Source: Myxococcales bacterium (GTDB taxonomy: Bacteria; Myxococcota; Polyangia; Polyangiales; Polyangiaceae). From it: DNA of 17,192 bases. Position 1 is the stretch's first letter; every line of letters starts with the position of its first letter. The position numbers and the translations under genes were made by a program. Where the stretch lies: positions 1 through 17,192 of the forward strand of contig JAGQIY010001513.1 in the NCBI GenBank assembly GCA_020430865.1, read 5' to 3'. The notes beneath the pieces were generated by a model, which was not told the origin of the DNA, did not search any database, and worked only from the letters and a program-made list of their open reading frames with translations. Positions 1 to 6,354 of the stretch are shown here, in pieces.

Positions 1-565
1 CGTGGCGGAAGCGGATGTCTCTCACCTGCGCCAGCTCGGGCGTCGCCTTGCGCGTCTCTCGCTCCGCCGGGGCACGCTCGAGCACACCGCTCTTGCCCGG
101 CGCGAAGCTCATCACCAGGCGCTTGCCCTCGACCCGAACGGAGTACTTTGCCTCCTCGAGCAGCGTGACCAGCACCCGGACGACCTTGTCCTGGCCCTTG
201 CCGAAGCTCTGCGTCATCACCCCGCCAACGACGCCATGCCGCTGGGTGAGCGCCCCAGGCGCTCCGCGGACGTCAGCCCCCGGGATGTCGACTATCAGGC
301 GCTTCCCGCCCGAAGACAGCCTCGCCGAGTAGGTCGGTTCGCGATCGAAGGCGACCACCACCTGGGCCTCCCCCTTGGCTTTGGAGCCCGTAACGCGAAC
401 GCTGGTCGCATGCTTGAGTCCGGCCGCCGAGGCGTCGGGACTTGCCAGGAGCAAGGTCGCTCCAAGCGCGCACAAGCCGGAGACCCGCACCAGCTGGTGC
501 ATGAACCTCGCGGAAGCGCCCTGCGGCGTTTTCGTGTGGTGGTTGCTCGGTGACTTGAGCCTCAT
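1..565 (-). CDS. pilQ: Type IV pilus secretin PilQ, N-terminal part (gene runs off the window)
   Basis: The outer-membrane secretin through which the pilus fibre passes. Only the first 188 codons are present, in an open frame from ATG at 565-563 to base 1. Visible parts are a basic start, a hydrophobic stretch (LVRVSGLCALGATLLLA) ending in a signal-peptidase-like ASA site near residue 48, then an AMIN-type beta domain at about residues 49-155 with the family pattern (VVVAFDREPTYSARL, KRLIVDIPGA, KVVRVLVTLLEEAKYSVRVE). AMIN domains of PilQ bind peptidoglycan. The secretin pore domain must lie beyond the window. GGAG lies 8 nt before ATG 565. A second ATG at 502 would give a more compact signal peptide, but its GAGG is only 3 nt away. 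The gene follows pilMNOP in the same direction, 263 bp after pilP, which supports the name. The start codon choice is less certain than the identity. Confidence 0.85.
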   Translation of the reverse strand, partial: MRLKSPSNHHTKTPQGASARFMHQLVRVSGLCALGATLLLASPDASAAGLKHATSVRVTGSKAKGEAQVVVAFDREPTYSARLSSGGKRLIVDIPGADVRGAPGALTQRHGVVGGVMTQSFGKGQDKVVRVLVTLLEEAKYSVRVEGKRLVMSFAPGKSGVLERAPAERETRKATPELAQVRDIRFRH

Positions 566-779
566 CAGATTCGCTCCGGTCGAATCATCCGACTCCAGGG
601 TGAAGCCGGGTTATCGCTGGAAACCGTAACTTGCTGACGCTCGACCGAACAAATTACCGGGGGAACATTCCTGCAGATTGTGGTTCTGGCGCTGGTTGAC
701 GCCCGTGATCGCCGCATCCCGGGGGGCATGGACCCCAACACCCGACTACACATCCCCGCTCCACACCGCCCACGCGTCG

Positions 780-810
780 ACGACTCGCGAGCCTCATGGA
801 CGCGAGTCGT
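780..810 (-). terminator. Stem-loop between pilP and pilQ
   Basis: A perfect 10-bp inverted repeat (ACGACTCGCG / CGCGAGTCGT) with an 11-nt loop begins 18 bp after the pilP stop on the pilP-pilQ transcript. No T tract follows, so it is not a canonical intrinsic terminator. It could attenuate read-through or protect the 3' end of the pilMNOP message, giving pilQ a different expression level. The structure is seen in the sequence; the role is inference. Confidence 0.4.
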
Positions 811-828
811 GAGATCGTGGTCCGAGGC

Positions 829-1449
829 TCAATCGGAGGTCTGGATGTTGTCGGGACGCAACGGGATCACCCGAGTCGCGCTCGGCACGTCTGGGTGCGT
901 TGGATCTTCGCGCACGAGCACGATGTCCTCATCGCGGATGCGGTCGACGCGCCAGTTGATCTCGTACTCGGCGCCCGAGGTGCCAGCCTGGACGCGCTCG
1001 GCGCGACCGATGAATTGCCCGCGCTGAACCACATGGCCCTTCCCCGTGGGATCCACCAGCATCGCCTTGGCCGGGTTGATTCGCGTCACGAGACCGATGA
1101 GCTTCAGCTCGTCGACCGAGAACTGATCGAGCAACACCTCGCGCTGAGAACGCACGGTGGTCTTGGCTTCTTCGGCGAACATCCCCGCGAACGAGCGGAA
1201 CGGATCTCGAGAGCGCTCGGTCTCTGCGAAATCAGACTCCTGGAACTCCACCTTCGGCGGTCCAGCGTCCTCGGCGGCACCCGCCATTGCAGAGCCGGCG
1301 CTGCTCGGCGGTGGCGGCTTGTACGTCGACTGCACCACCTTCTCCTCGCAGGCCACCCCAGCCAGACCACTGGTCACGAGGCCCAGGGCCAGCAGCACTC
1401 GACCGGAGCGCCGCCTCGGCGATCCAGAACCAGACTTGGGAGCCATCAC
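829..1449 (-). CDS. pilP: Type IV pilus lipoprotein PilP
   Basis: An inner-membrane lipoprotein that links the PilN/PilO complex to the PilQ secretin. About 206 residues. The N-terminus has a basic stretch (PRRRSGR), a hydrophobic core and a lipobox-like LAGVAC with the lipidated Cys at about residue 34. A Pro/Ala/Ser-rich flexible linker follows to about residue 65. A conserved PilP segment (SRDPFRSF, then DELKLIGLV and KGHVVQRGQFIG) extends to about residue 190 and matches the beta-sandwich 'HM' domain. The first frame codon is GTG at 1449, directly followed by ATG at 1446. GTG would overlap the pilO stop by 4 nt and ATG by 1 nt, so translation is coupled to pilO either way and the ATG is at least as likely. 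The lipobox is slightly atypical (Gly at -3). Confidence 0.9.
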   Translation of the reverse strand: MMAPKSGSGSPRRRSGRVLLALGLVTSGLAGVACEEKVVQSTYKPPPPSSAGSAMAGAAEDAGPPKVEFQESDFAETERSRDPFRSFAGMFAEEAKTTVRSQREVLLDQFSVDELKLIGLVTRINPAKAMLVDPTGKGHVVQRGQFIGRAERVQAGTSGAEYEINWRVDRIRDEDIVLVREDPTHPDVPSATRVIPLRPDNIQTSD

Positions 1450-2069
1450 GGAGTGCCTTTCTTGGGACGACCACCTGGCGTGCCCGCTGCGGCGGCGGTG
1501 GGATTCTCCGCAGCCTTGAAGGCGGTCGCGAGGGCGACGACCTTGATCTGGAACTCGTCGCCATCCTTCTTGGGGTCCGTCACCGAGATGTTCTCAATAT
1601 TGATGATCCGGTCGAGCTGGCCAACTTGGTAGAAGAACTTCGCCAGCTGGTGGTAGCGACCGCTGATTTCGATCTTCATCGGCACCCGAGCATAGAACTG
1701 CTCAGGCACCTCGGGTTCCGGGCTCCAGGCGGTCAGCGAGACACCAGAGACATTGGCGACGCTCTGCAGCGCGCTCAGGAAGGAGGGATACTCCGTCGTC
1801 TGGGGCAACACCTTGTTCAGCTCACGCTGACGCTGCTGACGTTCCGTGAGTTCCTGGAGATCCTTCTGGTAGGCGAACTCGTTTTTCCGTGCAGTTTTTA
1901 GCTCATCGAGCAGCTTCTGCTCCCGGTTTCCGGCGGCCTGGATGCGGCTGTTCACCTCGGTGTGGAACAGGGCGAAGTAGACCGCGGCCACCGCGAGCAT
2001 GACCACGGTGACGATGATGACCTTGGCGGCCATCGAGAGGCGGGACAGTGCCGATTCACCGCGAGCCAT
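1446..2069 (-). CDS. pilO: Type IV pilus inner-membrane protein PilO
   Basis: A bitopic inner-membrane protein that pairs with PilN and contacts PilP in the pilus alignment complex. About 207 residues. Features in order are a short cytoplasmic tail, one transmembrane helix at about residues 14-35 (VIIVTVVMLAVAAVYFALF), a charged coiled coil at about 38-88, and a PilO ferredoxin-like core at about 90-185 with family-typical VPMKIEISGRYHQLAKFF and RIINIENISV. The last 20 residues are an Ala/Gly/Pro/Lys tail. ATG lies one base after the pilN TGA (TGACATG) and the stop overlaps pilP, so this is an internal gene of a coupled operon. Order and spacing are those of the standard pilMNOPQ cluster. Confidence 0.93.
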   Translation of the reverse strand: MARGESALSRLSMAAKVIIVTVVMLAVAAVYFALFHTEVNSRIQAAGNREQKLLDELKTARKNEFAYQKDLQELTERQQRQRELNKVLPQTTEYPSFLSALQSVANVSGVSLTAWSPEPEVPEQFYARVPMKIEISGRYHQLAKFFYQVGQLDRIINIENISVTDPKKDGDEFQIKVVALATAFKAAENPTAAAAGTPGGRPKKGTP

Positions 2070-2070
2070 G

Positions 2071-2709
2071 TCAGTACCTCACCTTGGCTTCGAGCTGGAA
2101 CTGCACCAGCTCTAGCTTGGTCGTGGAGTCGATCTGCTTCTTCGCGGGCAACAGCTTCACGTCGTAGAAGTAGCTCGACAGGTTCATGCGCTTCGCCAGC
2201 TCGGAGACGTCTTCGCCGTCACGGGCGTAGCCCTCGAGGCGCACGTTGCGTTGCTCCTCGACGAACTTGGTCAACCACAGGCGCCGCGCGTCCCAGCCCG
2301 GGTTGTAGACCGCGAGGGGATTCGTGCGTCGCAGCTGGTTCAGCTTGTCAGGATCGACGCTGGGACCGCGCCCGGGAGTCAGGATGCGCGCCAGCTCCAG
2401 CAGCATCGCTGTCGGGCCCGAGCGGGCGCTCTGGAGCTTCGAGATGGCGTCCTCGCGCGCACGCAGCGTAGCGAGCTGGGTCTTGACGTTGTTGTGGTTC
2501 GCGACCTTTGCGACCGACGCGTCGATCTGTGTCTGAAGCTCTCGGTTCTGGCGCTCCTTGGCCTCCAGCTCCTGGTTCTTGAAGCTGTGGAACACGAACA
2601 AGCTCACGGCTTCGATCACCACCAAGAGCAGACCAGCAACCAACCACAGCTGGCTCCCCTCGCGCTGCTCCGCGCGGCGCTTCTGGGGTAACAGGTTGAT
2701 GCGAATCAT
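2071..2709 (-). CDS. pilN: Type IV pilus inner-membrane protein PilN
   Basis: A bitopic inner-membrane partner of PilO. Its cytoplasmic N-terminus docks into PilM. The protein begins with the diagnostic PilM-binding motif MIRINLLPQKRR, followed by a transmembrane helix at about residues 21-41 (LWLVAGLLLVVIEAVSLFVF), a coiled coil at about 44-95, and a periplasmic domain containing WLTKFVEEQRNVRLEGYA, typical of PilN. About 212 residues, slightly longer than many PilN proteins. An insert at about 105-135 (TPGRGPSVDPDKLNQL) lengthens the periplasmic loop. The start ATG overlaps the pilM stop in an ATGA arrangement, so it is translationally coupled to pilM. Confidence 0.94.
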   Translation of the reverse strand: MIRINLLPQKRRAEQREGSQLWLVAGLLLVVIEAVSLFVFHSFKNQELEAKERQNRELQTQIDASVAKVANHNNVKTQLATLRAREDAISKLQSARSGPTAMLLELARILTPGRGPSVDPDKLNQLRRTNPLAVYNPGWDARRLWLTKFVEEQRNVRLEGYARDGEDVSELAKRMNLSSYFYDVKLLPAKKQIDSTTKLELVQFQLEAKVRY

Positions 2710-3782
2710 GACGGACGGCTCTCCTTCTCCTTGCGAAGGGTCAGGCCGAGGGCCACTGCAAGTTGCGCGGCGCGCGCCTGCAGCATGTTCCCGTTGATGG
2801 TCCGATCTTCGATCGACACTCGCTCGAGGGGCGACCAGACCTCGACCGGCACCCGCGACCGGTTCTCGATGGCTTGCCCCAGCGCCGCCAGGTTGGCCGT
2901 GCCGCCGGTGACGAAGATGCGGCTGATCTCCCCTTCACCGCTCGTCGCCATGAAGAAGTCCAGCGAGCGCTGGATCTCCGCCGCGATGGTGTCGCTGACG
3001 GCTTCGATCACCCCCACCACTTGCTGCGGCAGGATTCCGCCGTCCGGTGTCGCGGTCCCGTCGACGCCACCGCACTTGTAGGCTTCTGCCTGATCGAAGG
3101 GCACGCCCATCTGCTTCTGGATCTCTTCGGTGATCACGTTACCGCCGTTGGCGATCTCACGGGTGAACGCCGAGACACCTCCCGCGATGATGTTCAAGGA
3201 CGACAGGCTCGCCCCGACGTTGATCAAGGCGATGGTCTGATCACCTGGCAAGCCGCGCGACACCTCGAACAGGTTCTGAACGCTGAACGCGTCGATATCG
3301 CACACGACGGGCTTCAGCTTCGCGTCGCGGGCGAGCTGGGCATAGTCCAGGATCTGCTCGCGCTTCGCGGCCACGAGGAGCAAGTCCATCTGGCTTGCCT
3401 CCGGACGCCGTCGCAAGACCTGATAGTCGACCTGGACGTCCTTGATATCGAAGGGGATGTGCTGCTCCGCCTCCCAGTGGATTTGCTCCTCTAGCTCTGC
3501 AGCGGTCATCATCGGCACGGTGATCTTGCGGATGATCACGTTCTGCCCCGAGACGCTGAGCGCGCACTCTTTCTGGCGGATCTTGTTGTCCGTGAAGATG
3601 CGTTGGAGAGCTTCGATCACGTTGCCCGCATCCATCACCTGACCATCGACGATGGTCTGGGGAGGCAGCGGGGTGTACCCAAGGCGCACCAGCCCGTAGC
3701 CTCTTCGGCTCTCCTTGATCTGGCAGACCTTGATCGAACTCGTTCCGATATCGACCCCGACCAGGTTCTTTCCTTCAGCCAT
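2706..3782 (-). CDS. pilM: Type IV pilus actin-like ATPase-fold protein PilM
   Basis: A cytoplasmic FtsA/actin-fold protein that binds the N-terminus of PilN and connects the pilus motor side to the alignment complex. 358 residues, the usual length. Nucleotide-binding motifs are all present: phosphate-1 VGVDIGTSSIKV at residues 8-19, phosphate-2 ALINVGASLSSLNII at about 185-199, and adenosine motif IFVTGGTANLAALG at about 289-302. The PilM-typical HWEAEQHIPFDI is at about 102-113. It is the first gene of the pilMNOP unit. GAGGAAAG lies directly before the ATG as a ribosome-binding site. It diverges from the LysM gene across about 280 bp. I could not find a convincing promoter in front of it. 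Confidence 0.95.
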   Translation of the reverse strand: MAEGKNLVGVDIGTSSIKVCQIKESRRGYGLVRLGYTPLPPQTIVDGQVMDAGNVIEALQRIFTDNKIRQKECALSVSGQNVIIRKITVPMMTAAELEEQIHWEAEQHIPFDIKDVQVDYQVLRRRPEASQMDLLLVAAKREQILDYAQLARDAKLKPVVCDIDAFSVQNLFEVSRGLPGDQTIALINVGASLSSLNIIAGGVSAFTREIANGGNVITEEIQKQMGVPFDQAEAYKCGGVDGTATPDGGILPQQVVGVIEAVSDTIAAEIQRSLDFFMATSGEGEISRIFVTGGTANLAALGQAIENRSRVPVEVWSPLERVSIEDRTINGNMLQARAAQLAVALGLTLRKEKESRPS

Positions 3783-4060
3783 CTTTCCTCACTCGCAACA
3801 CACCGCGGGAAGCTGCAGTGAAAGTGTGGCATCGCCGTGGATCGACCGCCAAGAAAGCGCCGTTTGCCAGCGCGCAGTTGCTCGCGACTTCGCTAAGCAA
3901 CGGCGGATGACCCGCTTCACTAAGTTCCGTGCCCGCTCGAGCCAGGGGCCTGGGGGGTGAGGTGCCTTGCTTCGAGTCATCACCGACGCCGACGCGATGT
4001 TCGCGTCCTCACCAAAATTGGTCCAACGATGACGATGGACGCTAAGGCCCAAGAGGTCGC
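3783..4060. other. Divergent intergenic region between pilM and the LysM gene
   Basis: This stretch should hold the promoters of both divergent units. Two inverted repeats are visible. GTTGCT (3877-3882) pairs with AGCAAC (3896-3901) across 13 nt. GACGCGA (3991-3997) pairs with TCGCGTC (4001-4007) around a 3-nt loop. The minus strand has TGGCAAACGGCGC, which resembles a sigma-54 -24 element, but the GC doublet is two bases too close, so I do not call a promoter. Open frames here are short and poorly composed. Confidence 0.4.
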
Positions 4061-5278
4061 ATGCGCGTCTCGAGCCGTTCCCTGTTCGCAGCTGTTTTCG
4101 CCTGGTTTCTCAGCGTCTGTCTGCTCTGTCTCGCGACAGGCACGGCGCACGCCGAGAGCAACTCGAAGCATCCCATCGTCCACCGCGTTCAGGCTGGGCA
4201 GACGCTGGGCATGATCAGCCACCGCTGGCACATCCCGGTCTCCGGCCTGTGCACGGCGAACGGCATCAGTCGCAAGCGCCCCATCCACCCAGGGCAGGAA
4301 CTCATCGTGCCCGCTCGGGACGATCAGGACGGAAAGCAGGCAGCGAAGCTTCGCCGGCGAGGTTTCCTCGATGATGAAACGCGGCCGAAGCTGCTCGATG
4401 AGCTCGAGCAGGCGGAGAAGGCGGAGCGCGCAAAGGCACAGCGAGCCAAGAAGGCAGAGCGCGCAAAGGCACAGCGAGCCAAGAAGGCGGAGCGCGCAAA
4501 GGCACAGCGAGCCGAGAAGGCAGAGCGGGCCAAGCAACGCCGCAGCAAGCTGGCCCGCAAGGATCGGCGAAGCGGAAAGACGCAGCGCTCCCGGGCAAGC
4601 AGCTCCTCCCGAGCCAAGGCAACTCGTGGCAAGTCGACGCGCCACCACGGCAAGCGAAGCGGGTACGTGCGAATCAAGGGCCTGATGGGCTCCTGGGAGG
4701 GCTACGCCATCGATCGCAAGGGCAATGTCACCAGCGCGGCGAAGCGTGGGTTCCGGAAAGTGCTCCGCTCCTGGCGCACCGGAGCAGCGTCTGACATCGA
4801 ACCGAGGCTGATCCACATGGTAGCCGACGTCAGCGATCACTTCGGCGGCAAGCAGATCTTGGTGGTGAGCGGCTACCGTCCGGTGCGCAAGACCCAGTTC
4901 ACCCCTCACTCGCGCCACAACTTCGGCCAGGCGATGGACTTCCACATCCAGGGCGTGTCCAACGAGGAGCTGCGAGACTACGCCCGCAAGTTCTCCAAGG
5001 CGGGCGTCGGCTACTACCCCAACTCGAGCTTCATTCACCTCGATGCGCGGGAGTACCGAACCTACTGGATCGACTACTCGGGCCCCGGTGAGCGTCCGCG
5101 CTATGCGCACCAGGGCTACACGGGTCGCAAAGGGAAGGCCGACGAGCAGCCGGAGAAGCAGGAGCCGACTCCGCCGTCAGAGCCCGAGGCCTCAAAAGCA
5201 GACACCCAGAAGTCGGACCCCGAGAAGCCCGAAGCCCAGAAGTCCGGCGAGGCGAAGGTCGCGCGCAGCGACGGTTAG
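4061..5278 (+). CDS. Secreted LysM plus DUF882 (M15-like) peptidoglycan protein with Lys/Arg repeat linker
   Basis: Probably a periplasmic or surface peptidoglycan hydrolase. 405 residues. The signal peptide is MRVSSRSLFA, a hydrophobic core, then a cut after TAHA at about residue 31. One LysM domain spans about 40-85 (HRVQAGQTLGMISHRW to PGQELIVPA) and should bind peptidoglycan. Residues 111-200 are a highly basic Ala/Lys/Arg/Glu helix made of 11-residue repeats. The C-terminal domain at about 200-345 resembles DUF882/YcbK and M15 zinc peptidases, with predicted zinc ligands H286 and D293 (RHNFGQAMD) and H326 (FIHLD). The tail after 350 is rich in Glu, Pro and Lys. AAGAGG 4 nt before ATG supports the start. 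DUF882 proteins related to YcbK/MepK cleave cross-links between peptide stems. The substrate here is inferred, and nearby pil genes do not prove a pilus role. Confidence 0.85.
   Translation: MRVSSRSLFAAVFAWFLSVCLLCLATGTAHAESNSKHPIVHRVQAGQTLGMISHRWHIPVSGLCTANGISRKRPIHPGQELIVPARDDQDGKQAAKLRRRGFLDDETRPKLLDELEQAEKAERAKAQRAKKAERAKAQRAKKAERAKAQRAEKAERAKQRRSKLARKDRRSGKTQRSRASSSSRAKATRGKSTRHHGKRSGYVRIKGLMGSWEGYAIDRKGNVTSAAKRGFRKVLRSWRTGAASDIEPRLIHMVADVSDHFGGKQILVVSGYRPVRKTQFTPHSRHNFGQAMDFHIQGVSNEELRDYARKFSKAGVGYYPNSSFIHLDAREYRTYWIDYSGPGERPRYAHQGYTGRKGKADEQPEKQEPTPPSEPEASKADTQKSDPEKPEAQKSGEAKVARSDG
4421..4540 (+). repeat. In-frame 33-bp tandem repeat in the LysM-DUF882 gene
   Basis: Three almost identical 33-bp units at 4421-4453, 4454-4486 and 4487-4519, followed by a partial diverged unit. 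Each encodes AERAKAQRAKK (the third ends AEK). Units differ by a base or two (gcg/gca, aag/gag). Since 33 bp is 11 codons, copy-number change would lengthen or shorten the helix without breaking the frame. Confidence 0.9.
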
Positions 5279-5303
5279 CCCCCCTGTGCAGGCTCGGCAC
5301 GCT

Positions 5304-5317
5304 GAGGGAGCTCCCTC
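5304..5317 (+). terminator. Perfect palindrome after the LysM-DUF882 gene
   Basis: GAGGGAGCTCCCTC lies 25 bp after the stop codon. A second perfect palindrome, CGCTGGCGCCAGCG, lies at 5359-5372, within a larger TGGCGCC/GGCGCCA repeat beginning near 5349. There is no T tract. They may end or stabilise the upstream message, or serve as protein-binding sites in front of the sigma-factor gene. The role is weakly supported. Confidence 0.3.
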
Positions 5318-5480
5318 GCCCCAGGATCCGATCCCCGCGGATGGACGTGGCGCCGGTGCGCTGGCGCCAGCGTCAAGGCGTTGACTCCTCGCCTGCTCGA
5401 TACCTGACGTAACGGCGAAGCCCCAGCGGGATTAAGCCTTGGTTCGCGCTTTGGCTGTCGAACAGCGGCAGCTCCCGAGC

Positions 5481-5496
5481 TGGCACGCGGCGTGCT
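5481..5496 (+). promoter_or_regulatory. Putative sigma-54 (-24/-12) promoter for the FliA-like sigma factor
   Basis: TGGCAC-GCGGC-GTGCT matches the RpoN consensus TGGCAC-N5-TTGCW at all positions but one, with the essential GG (5482-5483) and GC (5494-5495) exactly 10 nt apart. The predicted transcript start is near 5507, just before the GGGAGG ribosome-binding site at 5509-5514, so the leader would be very short. Sigma-54 control is common in myxobacteria. The match is seen; its activity is inferred. Confidence 0.45.
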
Positions 5497-5521
5497 CAAG
5501 GCTCCCTCGGGAGGTATCAAC

Positions 5522-6340
5522 ATGCAGCCGAACGAGACGACTCGACCGAGTCGAACCGCCACCAAGACCAAAGCCAAGGCCCAGAGCGCGGAGCCGCGGG
5601 AAAGCAGCCGCAAGGCGCGCACGGCGCCCGTACGCAGCCATCGCAAACCGCGCGGCAACAGCCCTTCCAGCTCGGTGCGAGAGGCCCAGCCCAGTCTGCG
5701 CAACGCGAGCGCGCTGACACCCAGCCGTCATTCCAGCGTCGTGGCGACGCGGCCCACCGCCTCGCAACAGGCGCTGTTCGATCAACTGCTGCCCTTGGCG
5801 CGTCAGATCGTCGGTGGCTTCCAGCGGCGGTTGCCTCGCAACGTGCTGCGAGACGATCTGCTCGGCGCCGCCATGGCGGGTCTCTGGGACGCCATCCGCA
5901 AGCACGGCGACCAGACCGAAGGCAACTTCGAGTGGTACGTGCGAGTCCGGATCCGCGGGGCAATACTCGACGAGCTACGCGCTCAGGACTGGCTCCCGCG
6001 CCGCGCGCGAGCCGCCGCGGAGCGCCACCCGACAGGACGCGGCGCACCGAACGTGATCCGCTTCGACGAGGTGAGCGACTCGGAACAGAACCGCTGCCTG
6101 GCGACGCCCGAGCGCTTCAGCGCCGAGCTAGCCCTGCTCAAGGCAGACGAGAGCAAGACCCTGCGGCGCGCGATCGCGCAGCTACCTGAACGCGAACAGC
6201 AAATCATGACCCAGCATTATTTCCGCGGGGTAAAATTCAAGGACCTGGGCACCCAGCTCGGGGTCAGCGAGCCTCGCATCAGCCAGCTACACGCGCGAGC
6301 CGTGGCCCGCCTGCGAGAGCTGCTCGCCGAGGCCGCCTGA
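5522..6340 (+). CDS. FliA/WhiG-like sigma-70-family sigma factor lacking region 3
   Basis: An alternative RNA polymerase sigma factor. From ATG 5522 it has 272 residues. Region 2 spans about 85-170 and carries the FliA-type signature RGAILDELRAQDWLPR. Region 4 spans about 220-268 (LPEREQQIMTQHYF, then a helix-turn-helix around DLGTQLGVSEPRISQLHARA). Between them lie only about 50 residues without a recognisable FliA region 3. The first 80 residues are Ser/Arg/Lys/Pro-rich and likely disordered. An in-frame GTG at 5492 would add 10 residues, but GGGAGG at 5509-5514, 7 nt before ATG 5522, and the putative sigma-54 start near 5507 favour the ATG. No flagellar gene or anti-sigma factor is nearby. 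The regulon is unknown, so no gene symbol is given. Confidence 0.88.
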   Translation: MQPNETTRPSRTATKTKAKAQSAEPRESSRKARTAPVRSHRKPRGNSPSSSVREAQPSLRNASALTPSRHSSVVATRPTASQQALFDQLLPLARQIVGGFQRRLPRNVLRDDLLGAAMAGLWDAIRKHGDQTEGNFEWYVRVRIRGAILDELRAQDWLPRRARAAAERHPTGRGAPNVIRFDEVSDSEQNRCLATPERFSAELALLKADESKTLRRAIAQLPEREQQIMTQHYFRGVKFKDLGTQLGVSEPRISQLHARAVARLRELLAEAA

Positions 6341-6354
6341 GCGCGCCGCGCGCT
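6340..6354. terminator. GC-rich inverted repeat between convergent genes
   Basis: AGCGCGC-C-GCGCGCT spans the 12-bp gap between the sigma-factor stop and the stop of the large minus-strand gene, and touches both stop codons. It could fold as a small hairpin on either transcript and act as a shared end. There is no T tract, and such short GC runs are common in this genome. Confidence 0.25.

Noticed and set aside
2..553. 183-codon plus-strand frame
   Set aside because: The minus strand encodes the start of PilQ with a signal peptide and AMIN domain in operon order, so this is a shadow.
3855..3885. Sigma-54-like TGGCAAACGGCGC on the minus strand before pilM
   Set aside because: The GG and GC doublets are two bases closer than sigma-54 requires.
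3789..4052. 87-codon minus-strand frame just upstream of pilM
   Set aside because: It has no ribosome-binding site or recognisable composition and spans the region where divergent promoters are expected.
3980..5110. 376-codon minus-strand frame with repeated Leu/Cys-rich segments
   Set aside because: It is antisense to the LysM-DUF882 gene, and its repeats simply mirror the 33-bp tandem repeat. The plus frame has a signal peptide, domains and a ribosome-binding site.
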